From contig NZ_OZ241975.1 of assembly GCF_965204195.1 (NCBI RefSeq), forward strand, positions 2,170,001 through 2,234,000: 64,000 bases of DNA, in the 5' to 3' direction. Shown piece by piece: positions 17,819 through 26,060 of the stretch. The translations under genes were made by a program, and so were the position numbers. Numbering within the stretch: the first letter of the stretch is position 1; the number at the start of each line of letters is the position of its first letter. The DNA comes from Poriferisodalis sp965204195. GTDB taxonomy: Bacteria; Actinomycetota; Acidimicrobiia; Acidimicrobiales; Poriferisodalaceae. The notes beneath the pieces are model-generated. The model saw nothing but the letters and a program-made list of their open reading frames with translations. It was not told the origin of the DNA and did not search any database.

Positions 17819-18250
17819 GTGCTCGTCGACGCCAACATCCTGCTGTACGCGGTCGACGAACGGAGTCCGTTTCACGAGGCGACGCGAAGCTGGCTCGAAG
17901 AAGCGCTGAACGGGCCACGCCGTGTCGGGCTTCCGTGGCAGTCGCTGAGCGGGTTCATGCGCATCGTCACCAATCCGCGGGCAGTGCCGAACCCGCTCGG
18001 ACCCGCCGAGGCATGGGCGTTCGTCGACGACTGGCTGAACGCCCCAAGCGCGTGGATACCTGCACCCGGCCGGGGCTACCGGACCATCTTGGGGCAGTTG
18101 GTGAAGGACCTGCATCTCACCGCCAACCTCATACCCGACGCTGCGCTCGCGGCACTGTGCATCGAACACGGGTTAGCCATCGTTTCAGCAGACTCCGACT
18201 TCGCCCGCTTCACCGAACTGCGCTGGATCAACCCGACGTCAGCTGCGTAG
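17819..18250 (+). CDS. VapC-type PIN-domain toxin
   Basis: A 143-aa PIN domain of the Mtu-type VapC group. Asp4 (VDANILLYAVD), the late acidic pair in LIPDAALAAL and SADSDF are present. The second acidic position common in the fold falls in LPWQSLSGFMRI, where I see Ser rather than Glu; this group often varies there. The start is GTG at 17819, six bases after the antitoxin stop. Confidence 0.85.
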   Translation: MLVDANILLYAVDERSPFHEATRSWLEEALNGPRRVGLPWQSLSGFMRIVTNPRAVPNPLGPAEAWAFVDDWLNAPSAWIPAPGRGYRTILGQLVKDLHLTANLIPDAALAALCIEHGLAIVSADSDFARFTELRWINPTSAA

Positions 18251-18379
18251 CGCTGGACTACGCCGTGACGGCTTGACTGGCGTCGGTATTGCACAATGGC
18301 GGGCGATGGCGGCGAGCGGCGATGATGAGGCCATGAGTGCCCATGCCGCAGGGTCCGGTGGCGCCTCGGGCGCGCAGCC

Positions 18380-19861
18380 ATGACCGTCGGACCGGAACCC
18401 GCAGTGGATGCGTCGACGAGTGGACTGATCTCGCGTAGCCATCTGGGGATCGAGCCGTTTGCGCTGGTTCGGCCGGCGTCACTAGCCGACGCCGCGGCCG
18501 GCGTAGCCGACGGCGCGTGGGCGCACGCGGGCGGCATCGACGTTGCCCAACGCTTGCGGCACGGCGAATCGACCGAGTCCGTGGTGCCGCTGGGCGGGCT
18601 CGAAGCTCTCACCGAGATCTCACTGCGTGACGGCGCGCTGTTCATCGGGGCGGCGGTCACGCACGCCCGCATCGAATCCAACGCGCTGGTGCGTTCCCGT
18701 CGGCCTGATCTGGCCGCCGCGTGGCGGACGATCGGCAATGTGCGCATCCGCACCGCCGGCACCGTTGGCGGCAACCTCATGGCGCTCGATGCCGGCTACG
18801 ACGCCGCGCCGATCCTCGCAGCAGCCGGCGCCGAGCTGATCTTCCTCGAACCCGACGGCAGTGAACAACGCTGCTCGGTGGCCGACAGGGTTGAGGGCAG
18901 GCTGCTCGTGGGTTGCGAGGTGCCTCTTGAGGGCCGCGTCGTCTACGACCGATCGCTGAAACCGGTCGCCTCGGTAGCCGTCGGCGATCGGTATGCCGCC
19001 ATCGGCTGTGCCTACAGCGATGTGAAGGTCATCGAGCTTGAAGTTGGCACCAATGGCGTTGCTGACCTCGAAGCCGTACGTGCTGGGCTGGACGCTCTCG
19101 GCGAGCCGCTCGATGATGCCAATGCCTCGTCCCGATACCGGAGCCGCGTGATCGCGGTGCTCATGGAGCGCTGCGTGCAAGCCCACGCCGAAGACGGGTC
19201 GGCGAGTCTCGGTTACGAGGACAGAGTTCCATCGTCAGCCGACGCTCCCTGGCGTGCGAGTGCTGCGCCGGCCGGGCTGCCCGGCCAGGTCGCCTCGCAG
19301 CGAGTCGACGGCGGTTCAGCAGGCGACGCCGACTCGGTAAACCTCCAGCTGCATCTGAACGGCGAGCCGTTCGCGACGACTGCGCCGGTTTCGGAGATGC
19401 TGGTCGAAACGATCCGTACGCGGGCCGGCCTCGGTGCAACCCGCGTCGGCTGCGATCAGGCCGTCTGCGGTGCCTGCACGGTGCTGGTCGACGGTCTGCC
19501 CACGGCGTCGTGCTCCACGTTCGCTTGGCAGGCCGCCGGATGCGAGGTCCACACGATCGAAGCAGCCAACAACTCTCCCGGCCCAGAAGCGGCGGGAAGA
19601 CTTCCCGCAGTCATGCGAGAGGTGCAGCGGACGTTTGCTGACACCAGCGCCTTCCAGTGCGGTTACTGCACACCGGGCCTGATCCTCACTGCCAGCTCCC
19701 TGCTGGCGCACCATCAGGAGCCTGACCGCGGCACGATCGCGGACTGGCTCGACTCGAATGTCTGTCGCTGCACCGGTTACCTGATGGTGATCGAAGCCGT
19801 CGAGGCAGCGGGGGCTGCACTGCGCAGCCGCGGCGATCTGCACCGGGAACCATCGACATGA
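18380..19861 (+). CDS. Molybdenum hydroxylase FAD-binding subunit fused to 2Fe-2S subunit
   Basis: A 493-aa fusion. Residues 20-300 resemble the CoxM/XdhB FAD-binding subunit (AHAGGIDVAQRLR; TIGNVRIRTAGTVGGNL; KPVASVAV in the C-terminal part). Residues 315-490 are a CoxS/XdhC-type subunit with the plant-type cluster in GCDQAVCGACTVLVDG and the second cluster in FQCGYCTPG and VCRCTGY. Canonical xanthine dehydrogenases run 2Fe-2S then FAD; here the order is FAD then 2Fe-2S. It carries electrons from the molybdenum subunit, whose gene overlaps it by ATGA. There is no clear ribosome site before the ATG. Confidence 0.88.
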   Translation: MTVGPEPAVDASTSGLISRSHLGIEPFALVRPASLADAAAGVADGAWAHAGGIDVAQRLRHGESTESVVPLGGLEALTEISLRDGALFIGAAVTHARIESNALVRSRRPDLAAAWRTIGNVRIRTAGTVGGNLMALDAGYDAAPILAAAGAELIFLEPDGSEQRCSVADRVEGRLLVGCEVPLEGRVVYDRSLKPVASVAVGDRYAAIGCAYSDVKVIELEVGTNGVADLEAVRAGLDALGEPLDDANASSRYRSRVIAVLMERCVQAHAEDGSASLGYEDRVPSSADAPWRASAAPAGLPGQVASQRVDGGSAGDADSVNLQLHLNGEPFATTAPVSEMLVETIRTRAGLGATRVGCDQAVCGACTVLVDGLPTASCSTFAWQAAGCEVHTIEAANNSPGPEAAGRLPAVMREVQRTFADTSAFQCGYCTPGLILTASSLLAHHQEPDRGTIADWLDSNVCRCTGYLMVIEAVEAAGAALRSRGDLHREPST

Positions 19862-22221
19862 CTAGGTCGGATGCGTCGCTGAAGGTCTCCGGTACAGCGC
19901 CGTATGCCGTCGACGTCGCGCTCGCCGGGATGTTGCACGCCAAGGTGCTCCGCTCGCCCCATGCCCATGCGCTCGTCACCCGCATCGACACCGCCGCTGC
20001 TGAGCGGGCTCCCGGCGTGCGGGCCGTGCTCACCCGACGTGACCTGCTCGCGGGCGAGCACCGCGAGCACTGGGCGGCCGATGATCTTCAGCACCGTCCA
20101 TCGGATACGCCGCTCGTCGCCGCGCACAGCTACGGCTACTTCATCAAGGACCAGCCGATCCTGGCGCTCGACCGCGTGCGCTGCATCGGCGATCCGGTGG
20201 TCGCCATCGCCGCCGAGACCGAGCTCGAAGCGGCCCGGGCGCTCTCGCTGGTGCAGGTCACCTACGAGCCGCTGCCGGCGGTCACCAACTTCGACGAAGC
20301 GCTCGCAGATGGGGCGCCGGAGATCTTCCCTGAAGCGCCGCTGGGGATGACGCCCGCCTACGGGCAGGGTGCAAGCGGAGGCGCCCGGCCGCGGCCGAAT
20401 GTCTGCTACCGCTTCGGCTACGAGACCGGTGATCCATCTGCCTTCGAACGCTGCGACCACGTCTTCACCGATGTCTTCGCGTTCGACGGTCGCCAGCAGC
20501 ATCTTCACCTCGAACCGTTCGTCGCAGTGGCCAAATGGTCGGCACAGGTGACCGGCGACGACGGCCGGCTGGAACTGTGGTCGAGCTGCCAGAACCCCTT
20601 CCCGGTCCGCAAGGAGATGGCTCGCCTGCTGGGCATCGGCGAACAGCGGGTGCGCATGCATGTCCGCTATCTCGGCGGAGGTTTCGGGGCCAAGAACGGT
20701 TGCAAGACCGAACCCATCGCAGCGCTGCTGGCGCTCAAGGCCGGCGCGCCGGTCCGCTACTGCCTGACGCTCGACGAGGGCTTCTGGACGATGCGCCAGC
20801 ACAACGCCCGCCTGACGCTTCGCACCGGCGTCATGGCCGACGGCACGCTGGTGGCGCGCGACGCCGAGGTGCTGCTCGACGCAGGCGCGTACGCCGACGC
20901 CAGCCCCCTGGTAGCCGAGAAGGCCGGCTACCGCGTCGCCGGGCCGTACCGCTGGCAGCACATCCGCTCGGTCACCGATGCCGTGCTCACCAACACCACG
21001 CCGGCCGGACCGTTCCGGGGCTTCGGAGGCACCCAGGCCAACTTCGCCTGCGAGAGCCAGATCGACATGATCGCCAAGCGGCTCGGCATGGATCCGGTGG
21101 AGCTGCGCCGCCGCAACCTGATCCGTCTGGGCGAGTCGTACGTGCCGGGCGAGTCGGCCATGGACTCCGATCTCGTCGAGGGCCTCAATCTGGTGGCGTC
21201 CCATATCGGGATGCACAGCCCACGTCCGGCGGGACGGGGTCGCGGTGTTGCGGTGGGATTCAAGGATTCCGGCGGGGTGAACAAGCCGGCGCAAGCCCGG
21301 GTGAAGGTGGCCACCTCGGGCGACGCCTGGGTGCAGTGCGGCACGGTCGAGATGGGCCAAGGTTCCCAGACCGCCTTGCGGGAGGTTGCAGCACGCGTGC
21401 TCGGCGTGAGCCGGGAACGGGTCCACTGGTCAGACCTCGACACCGACCACACCCCCTTCGATCAGGGCACCAATGCCTCGTCTGCGATCTCGGTGATGGG
21501 ACAGGCGGTCCAGAAAGCTGCCGAAGCGGCCCGGCTACGCGTCCTGCAGTTCTGCGCGACAGCCTTGGACGTCGCGGTCGAGCAGGTCGATTTCCGGGAC
21601 GGCTTCGTCATGGTGACCCCTCCCGACGGTTCGGGTGAGGCCGAGCGCAGTCCATTGGCGCCACTGGTCATGGGCTTCTACGGCGGCACCGGTTACGAGT
21701 TCACCGGCGAGGGCTTCTTCAAGGCACCCACTGACCATCGGGCCCCACTGGAATCGCCGTGCGTGTCGTGGGAGTACGGCTGGGGCGCGGCGGAGGTGTC
21801 GGTGGACGCCGAGACCGGTGCGGTCACGGTGCACCGGCTGGTGGTCTCGGGCGATGCCGGGACTGTCCTGCATGAGGGCGCCTGCCGGGGGCAGGACGAG
21901 GGCGCGGCGATCATGGGGCTCGGCGGTGCCCTGTTCGAGACCATGCGATTCGACGGTCCCGTGCTCACCAACGGCCGGCTCGTCGACTACCGGGTGCCAC
22001 GAGCCAGCGACCTTCCAGCTGAGTTCGTGTCGGTCACCCAGGAGCAGGGTCACGGCCCGGGACCATTCGGCTCAAAAGGCCTTGGCGAGGGAGCGATGCT
22101 GCCGATCGCGTCGGCCATAGCGAACGCTGTCGCCGATGTCACGGGAGCCCGCGTCACGTCCATGCCCCTAACACCGGAGACCGTGCTCGCTGCGCTGGAT
22201 GAGACACGGGGCGAGCGATGA
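19858..22221 (+). CDS. Molybdenum hydroxylase large subunit (xanthine dehydrogenase/aldehyde oxidase family)
   Basis: A 787-aa molybdopterin-binding subunit that hydroxylates aromatic heterocycles or aldehydes with water as the oxygen source. It starts directly with KVSGTAPYAVDVALAGMLHAKV. LGGGFGAKNGCKTEP near residue 280, GPFRGFGGTQANFACE near 383 and EMGQGSQT near 500 contact the cofactor. KGLGEGAMLPIA near 740 carries the essential glutamate. There is no CO-dehydrogenase AYxCSFR loop, so it is not a CO oxidiser. It is coupled by overlaps to the FAD/2Fe-2S subunit before it and the VOC dioxygenase after it. Confidence 0.88.
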   Translation: MTRSDASLKVSGTAPYAVDVALAGMLHAKVLRSPHAHALVTRIDTAAAERAPGVRAVLTRRDLLAGEHREHWAADDLQHRPSDTPLVAAHSYGYFIKDQPILALDRVRCIGDPVVAIAAETELEAARALSLVQVTYEPLPAVTNFDEALADGAPEIFPEAPLGMTPAYGQGASGGARPRPNVCYRFGYETGDPSAFERCDHVFTDVFAFDGRQQHLHLEPFVAVAKWSAQVTGDDGRLELWSSCQNPFPVRKEMARLLGIGEQRVRMHVRYLGGGFGAKNGCKTEPIAALLALKAGAPVRYCLTLDEGFWTMRQHNARLTLRTGVMADGTLVARDAEVLLDAGAYADASPLVAEKAGYRVAGPYRWQHIRSVTDAVLTNTTPAGPFRGFGGTQANFACESQIDMIAKRLGMDPVELRRRNLIRLGESYVPGESAMDSDLVEGLNLVASHIGMHSPRPAGRGRGVAVGFKDSGGVNKPAQARVKVATSGDAWVQCGTVEMGQGSQTALREVAARVLGVSRERVHWSDLDTDHTPFDQGTNASSAISVMGQAVQKAAEAARLRVLQFCATALDVAVEQVDFRDGFVMVTPPDGSGEAERSPLAPLVMGFYGGTGYEFTGEGFFKAPTDHRAPLESPCVSWEYGWGAAEVSVDAETGAVTVHRLVVSGDAGTVLHEGACRGQDEGAAIMGLGGALFETMRFDGPVLTNGRLVDYRVPRASDLPAEFVSVTQEQGHGPGPFGSKGLGEGAMLPIASAIANAVADVTGARVTSMPLTPETVLAALDETRGER

Positions 22222-23108
22222 ATTCGGCGATCTGGACGATCACCCATCTGCGTCATATCTCGCTGCGCTGTGCGGCGTTCGACGAGAACGTCCACTACTA
22301 CGCGGGGCCGTGGGGCTTGCAACGGCTCGGCGACTCCGACGATGGCACGGCCGTGCTGCGGGCAACAGGCCCGGAGCATCACGTGCTTGAGCTGCAACGA
22401 GCAGATCGCAATGGCATCGACCACATCGGCTTGGGACTCGCCGATGACCGTGCCGTCGACGCTGCGGCAGCCGGGCTGGCAGAACGCAACGTGCGACTGC
22501 TGAGCGAACCCGCCGAGTTGGATCGTCCCGGCGGCGGCTATGGATTCCGGATTGCTGATCCAGAAGGGCGTGTCATCGAGCTGGCCGCTCGCACCGAAGC
22601 CGTCGCGCCGCTCGATGCTGATGCCACGCCGGTCAAGCTCGCGCATGTCGTGCTCAACTCCGCCGACATCGAAGCACTGTGCGCCTGGTGGTGCGATGTG
22701 CTGGGCTTCCGGGTGAGCGACTGGAGCGAGCGCCAGATGGTGTTCCTGCGCTGCAACGCCGATCATCACTCCATCGCGTTCAACCGGGCCGAGTGGGCCT
22801 CGCTCAACCACGTGGCGTATGAGGTGCCGTCGCTGGATGCCTACATGGCATCGCTGGGGCGTCTCAACCGCGCCGGACACACCGTCGGCTGGGGTCCCGG
22901 ACGCCACGGGCCGGGCAACAACGCGTTCGGTTACTTCGTCGACCCGGCAGGCACCGTTCCTGAAATCACCGCCGAGGTGCAACAGATCGACGAGGCGAGT
23001 TGGGTGCCGCGTACCTGGCCCCGTACGCCCGAGCTGTCTGATCGATGGGGAACAGCCGGCCCACCGTCACCCGAGATGCGCCAGCACATGGCCGGAGCGC
23101 CTGAATAG
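22218..23108 (+). CDS. VOC-superfamily extradiol-type dioxygenase
   Basis: A 296-aa protein with two vicinal-oxygen-chelate domains (about 10-130 and 140-270). The second domain keeps the iron ligands expected for type I extradiol dioxygenases: His in KLAHVVLNS, His in DHHSIAF and Glu in VPEITAE. Such enzymes cleave catechols next to the two hydroxyls. It overlaps the molybdenum hydroxylase gene by ATGA, so a sequence of ring hydroxylation then ring cleavage is a fair guess. A terminator hairpin begins inside its last codons. Confidence 0.82.
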   Translation: MNSAIWTITHLRHISLRCAAFDENVHYYAGPWGLQRLGDSDDGTAVLRATGPEHHVLELQRADRNGIDHIGLGLADDRAVDAAAAGLAERNVRLLSEPAELDRPGGGYGFRIADPEGRVIELAARTEAVAPLDADATPVKLAHVVLNSADIEALCAWWCDVLGFRVSDWSERQMVFLRCNADHHSIAFNRAEWASLNHVAYEVPSLDAYMASLGRLNRAGHTVGWGPGRHGPGNNAFGYFVDPAGTVPEITAEVQQIDEASWVPRTWPRTPELSDRWGTAGPPSPEMRQHMAGAPE

Positions 23109-23135
23109 CCGCCGCGCCTGTGCAGCCGGCTATTC
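23103..23135. terminator. Hairpin between convergent VOC and CobW-type genes
   Basis: GAATAGCCG (23103-23111) and CGGCTATTC (23127-23135) form a perfect nine-base-pair stem. The left arm contains the TAG stop of the VOC gene. It lies between converging genes and probably stops both. Confidence 0.55.
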
Positions 23136-23137
23136 GG

Positions 23138-24181
23138 CTAATCGAGGTTCCGCAGGGAAGCAGCTGCGCTGTCGACGGCTTCTTGGCTACTGCAGATCAG
23201 CACGATCGCCGGGTCATGCGCGCCGGCTGCAGGCATGATGCGCCAGCTCCTGCCCACGGCCTGAAGCTCGTGGGAGCTGCCATCGGGGCTGGCGAACCAG
23301 CCTTTCGCCCGCATCAGGTCCGGCGGCGACGATTCGAACCAGCGGGCGACTTCGGCCACCTCCCACGGTCTTGTCGGCGTCACGACAGCACTCGCCACTT
23401 CGAAGGGGTGCTCACCCGCGTCGGCTGGGAAGGTAGCTCCACGCAGTGCTGCGCCGAGCAGCAGCCGGGGGTCGATGCGGCCGTGAACGGCAGGAACGAC
23501 CATCCGGCCCGGTGCAAGCCGGCTGAGCTGATCCGTCAACGCTGCAACTTCGTCGCCGCCTGCCAGATCCACCTTCGACAGCACCACCAGGTGAGCCACG
23601 TCGATCTGACGACGTACAGCGGGTCCGACGCGCGGGTCGCTCAGTTGGGAAGCCAGCTGCTGTGCGTCCACCACCGCAACGACACCGTCCAGCGTGCAGC
23701 CTGCGGCCCCCTCGACGGCCAGCGCCAACGTGGCAGGATCGGCGACGCCGCTGGCTTCCACCACGATGGCATCGCTCGTTTGGGCGCCGGCCAGCGCTTC
23801 CAGGGTCTCGGCAAGATCGTCCACCAGCGCACAGCACGCGCATCCGTTGGTGAGCTCGACCCGGTCGGGCGTTCGTGACGCGACCCGCAGCCCCTCAAGA
23901 GCAGCAGCGTCGATGTTGACAGGCCCGATGTCATTCACCACGGCAGCGATGCGCAGCCCGGCCGGCTCAGTCAGCAGCCGGCGCAGCACCGTGGTCTTGC
24001 CGCTGCCAAGGAAACCAGTCAGCACCGTGACGCCGACGGCTTCTGCACCGCCGTCGCCGGTCTGTCGCCGCGCCGCTGCTATCGAGCCGACGGTGGCCTG
24101 CCACGCAGCGTCGAACTCGTCGATCCCCCCGGGCTGCGCTCGCAGAGGCCCCCAATCGCCCGAGTTCGTCTCGGCGTTCAT
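23138..24181 (-). CDS. CobW/COG0523 G3E GTPase (metal chaperone type)
   Basis: A 347-aa G3E GTPase with the P-loop GFLGSGKT (56-63), VVNDIGPVNID (81-91), the metal-binding Cys-x-Cys-Cys in NGCACC (Cys114, 116, 117) and LSKVDLAGG (the NKxD-like site, with Ser in place of Asn). The C-terminal CobW_C domain covers about 250-345. These proteins load metals, usually Zn or Co, onto enzymes. An open frame continues upstream, but the ATG at 24181 lies just after the sterol reductase stop and starts the sensible protein. The target metalloenzyme is not evident; several amidohydrolases here could qualify. Confidence 0.82.
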   Translation of the reverse strand: MNAETNSGDWGPLRAQPGGIDEFDAAWQATVGSIAAARRQTGDGGAEAVGVTVLTGFLGSGKTTVLRRLLTEPAGLRIAAVVNDIGPVNIDAAALEGLRVASRTPDRVELTNGCACCALVDDLAETLEALAGAQTSDAIVVEASGVADPATLALAVEGAAGCTLDGVVAVVDAQQLASQLSDPRVGPAVRRQIDVAHLVVLSKVDLAGGDEVAALTDQLSRLAPGRMVVPAVHGRIDPRLLLGAALRGATFPADAGEHPFEVASAVVTPTRPWEVAEVARWFESSPPDLMRAKGWFASPDGSSHELQAVGRSWRIMPAAGAHDPAIVLICSSQEAVDSAAASLRNLD

Positions 24182-24186
24182 CTGCC

Positions 24187-25269
24187 TCAGTAGATCCGGG
24201 GCACGATGCGCCACCGCACCTCGCTGCGGTACCGCTCCCACAGTTCGCCGTACTTGGCCGCGCAACGCCGGTCATCGTCGCGTTCACGCGGCACCAGCAG
24301 CGCTACGTAGTACAGGGGGTACAGCCACGGCCAGACTGTGCTTGGTCGCCCCAGGGCCAGCGCGAGCCCGGTCGCCATGGCGATCTCGCCCAAATAGTTC
24401 ACGTGCCGGGACAGACCCCAGAAGCCGCCGGCGAGCAGGTGGCGATCGCCGTCGGACAGCGCCCGGGGCGCCAGTCCCAGGAATGATCGCTCGGGGTCTC
24501 GCTTGAAGCTGTACTTCTGCATGTTCGATCCGCGCGCCAGCGTCCATCCGAACAGGAACACCACGGCAGCGAGAACCGCCAGCCAGACGGGCGCCTCCGG
24601 GTTCGGGCGATCTGCCACCGCCCACAGCCCGACGGCGTAGAAGTACGGGTACCAGCACAGGCAGCCCCACACGAGCTTGAACCCCACCCGCTCCGCGAAG
24701 AGGTCGTAGGTGTACAGGTGGACGTGCTCGAAGACCAGGTAGTCGCACACGAACCAGCTGAACAGCACCACATACAGCACGACCCCCGGTGACACGTCAC
24801 CGGGGTACGTCTCGAAGTGGTGGGCGGCGAACGAGAGCAGGTTGAGCTCGAGCAGCGTCGCGCCCGCCAGGTACAGGTACATCTTGGCGTCGGCGCGGCC
24901 GCCGAACGGCTGGGGGTTGGCCCGGCGTCCGAGATAGAGCTCAGCGAGCAGCTGTTTCCCTTGCGACGGCGCCCCCAGCACCACCGCAGCCGACGCCAGC
25001 AGCCCCAGCGTCACCGCTCCTGCAGCCCCCGACCAGCGGTGGTGCCACAGCCAGTCCCACGCAATGACGCCGCTGGCACATCCGACGCACCACAGCCCCA
25101 CGGTGACCGCGAACACCAGCAGGCCGTTGATGCGGTAGCTCAGCGCTTCGCCGCTGCGTTCGTGGCGCGCGTAGCCGGTCACACGCCGCGCAGGCAGCAC
25201 GAGGTGCAGCACCCCAATGACAGCAAAGGCCGCCCACGGGGCGAAGAAGCCCGCCAGGAAGTCCGTCAC
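24187..25269 (-). CDS. ERG4/ERG24-type sterol reductase family membrane protein
   Basis: A 360-aa multi-pass membrane protein with the C-terminal half of eukaryotic sterol C14/C7/C24(28) reductases. SNMQKYSFKRDP, then LLAGGFWGLSRHVNYLGEI, then RERDDDRRC and AKYGELWERYRSEV, ending WRIVPRIY, match yeast Erg24 block for block from memory. The family reduces sterol double bonds with NADPH in a membrane. The start is GTG at 25269, overlapping the SDR stop as GTGA; the longer upstream frame is a shadow. Whether the cell makes sterols or acts on imported ones is not shown. Confidence 0.85.
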   Translation of the reverse strand: MTDFLAGFFAPWAAFAVIGVLHLVLPARRVTGYARHERSGEALSYRINGLLVFAVTVGLWCVGCASGVIAWDWLWHHRWSGAAGAVTLGLLASAAVVLGAPSQGKQLLAELYLGRRANPQPFGGRADAKMYLYLAGATLLELNLLSFAAHHFETYPGDVSPGVVLYVVLFSWFVCDYLVFEHVHLYTYDLFAERVGFKLVWGCLCWYPYFYAVGLWAVADRPNPEAPVWLAVLAAVVFLFGWTLARGSNMQKYSFKRDPERSFLGLAPRALSDGDRHLLAGGFWGLSRHVNYLGEIAMATGLALALGRPSTVWPWLYPLYYVALLVPRERDDDRRCAAKYGELWERYRSEVRWRIVPRIY

Positions 25270-26060
25270 GTCACGTCTCTTGTATTCCTGCCGATGAGGC
25301 GGACGGCGCCCCGACGGCTCAGCAGGCGCCCCATGAGCGCCCCTGTCATGCGGTTGACGAACCCCGGAACGAATCGAGGCCCCCGCCTGAGCGCATCGAG
25401 TGTCTGGCGGGCGGCCTCCTGCGGGCTCAGCATGCCGGGCACTCTCTTGCCGAAGTTCTTCTGGTATCCCGGAGTAGGCATGGCCCCGGCGCAGCAGGCA
25501 ACCACATCGATGCCGCTCGACCGAAGCTCGTACCACAGGCTCTCGGCGAGGTGGGTGTTGAATGCCTTGCTCGCCGCATAGACGGCGATGTGGGGTGTCC
25601 CCTGGAGGCCAGACAGCGACGACATCAGCACCACCGCTCCCCTGCCCCGCTCGCACATCGCCGGAGCCAGCGCTCGCACTGCCAGCATCGGTCCACGAAC
25701 ATTGACATCCACTGCTCGGGCGATCTCGGGTTCGGAATTGTCCAGAAACGGGCCCAACGGGGCGAATGCCGCGTTGTAGATGACGATTCCCACGTCCAGG
25801 CCGTCGGCCGTGGTTGCCAGCTGTTCGACAAAGGCCGGATCAGCCAGATCGGCAACCACACAGCGAACTTCGATGCCGTGCTCTCGCTTGAGCTCTTCGG
25901 CAACTTCGGCGAGCAACTGCCCCCGGCGTGCCACGAGCACCACGTTCATGCCGCGCGTCGCCAGCTCGCGCGCGAACGCTGCTCCCAGCCCCTCCGAGGC
26001 ACCGGCCACCACGGCCCATGTCCCGTATCTGTCCGGCAACCGGGGACGCTGTCGCTTCAC
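25266..26060 (-). CDS. SDR, 17beta-HSD12/3-ketoacyl-reductase-like
   Basis: A 264-aa SDR opening YGTWAVVAGASEGLGAAFAREL, the pattern of steroid/3-ketoacyl-CoA reductases of the HSD12 type. It has YNAA in place of NNAG, the serine in VLMSSLSG and YAASKA. The C-terminus is basic and may lie on the membrane. It starts with GTG at 26060, overlapping the amidohydrolase stop (GTGA), and is itself overlapped by the sterol reductase gene. The pairing suggests a keto-sterol or lipid reduction step. That role is inference. Confidence 0.85.
   Translation of the reverse strand: MKRQRPRLPDRYGTWAVVAGASEGLGAAFARELATRGMNVVLVARRGQLLAEVAEELKREHGIEVRCVVADLADPAFVEQLATTADGLDVGIVIYNAAFAPLGPFLDNSEPEIARAVDVNVRGPMLAVRALAPAMCERGRGAVVLMSSLSGLQGTPHIAVYAASKAFNTHLAESLWYELRSSGIDVVACCAGAMPTPGYQKNFGKRVPGMLSPQEAARQTLDALRRGPRFVPGFVNRMTGALMGRLLSRRGAVRLIGRNTRDVT

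Noticed and set aside
19777..21426. 549-codon open frame on the minus strand
   Set aside because: Antisense of the molybdenum hydroxylase large subunit, whose motifs are unambiguous.
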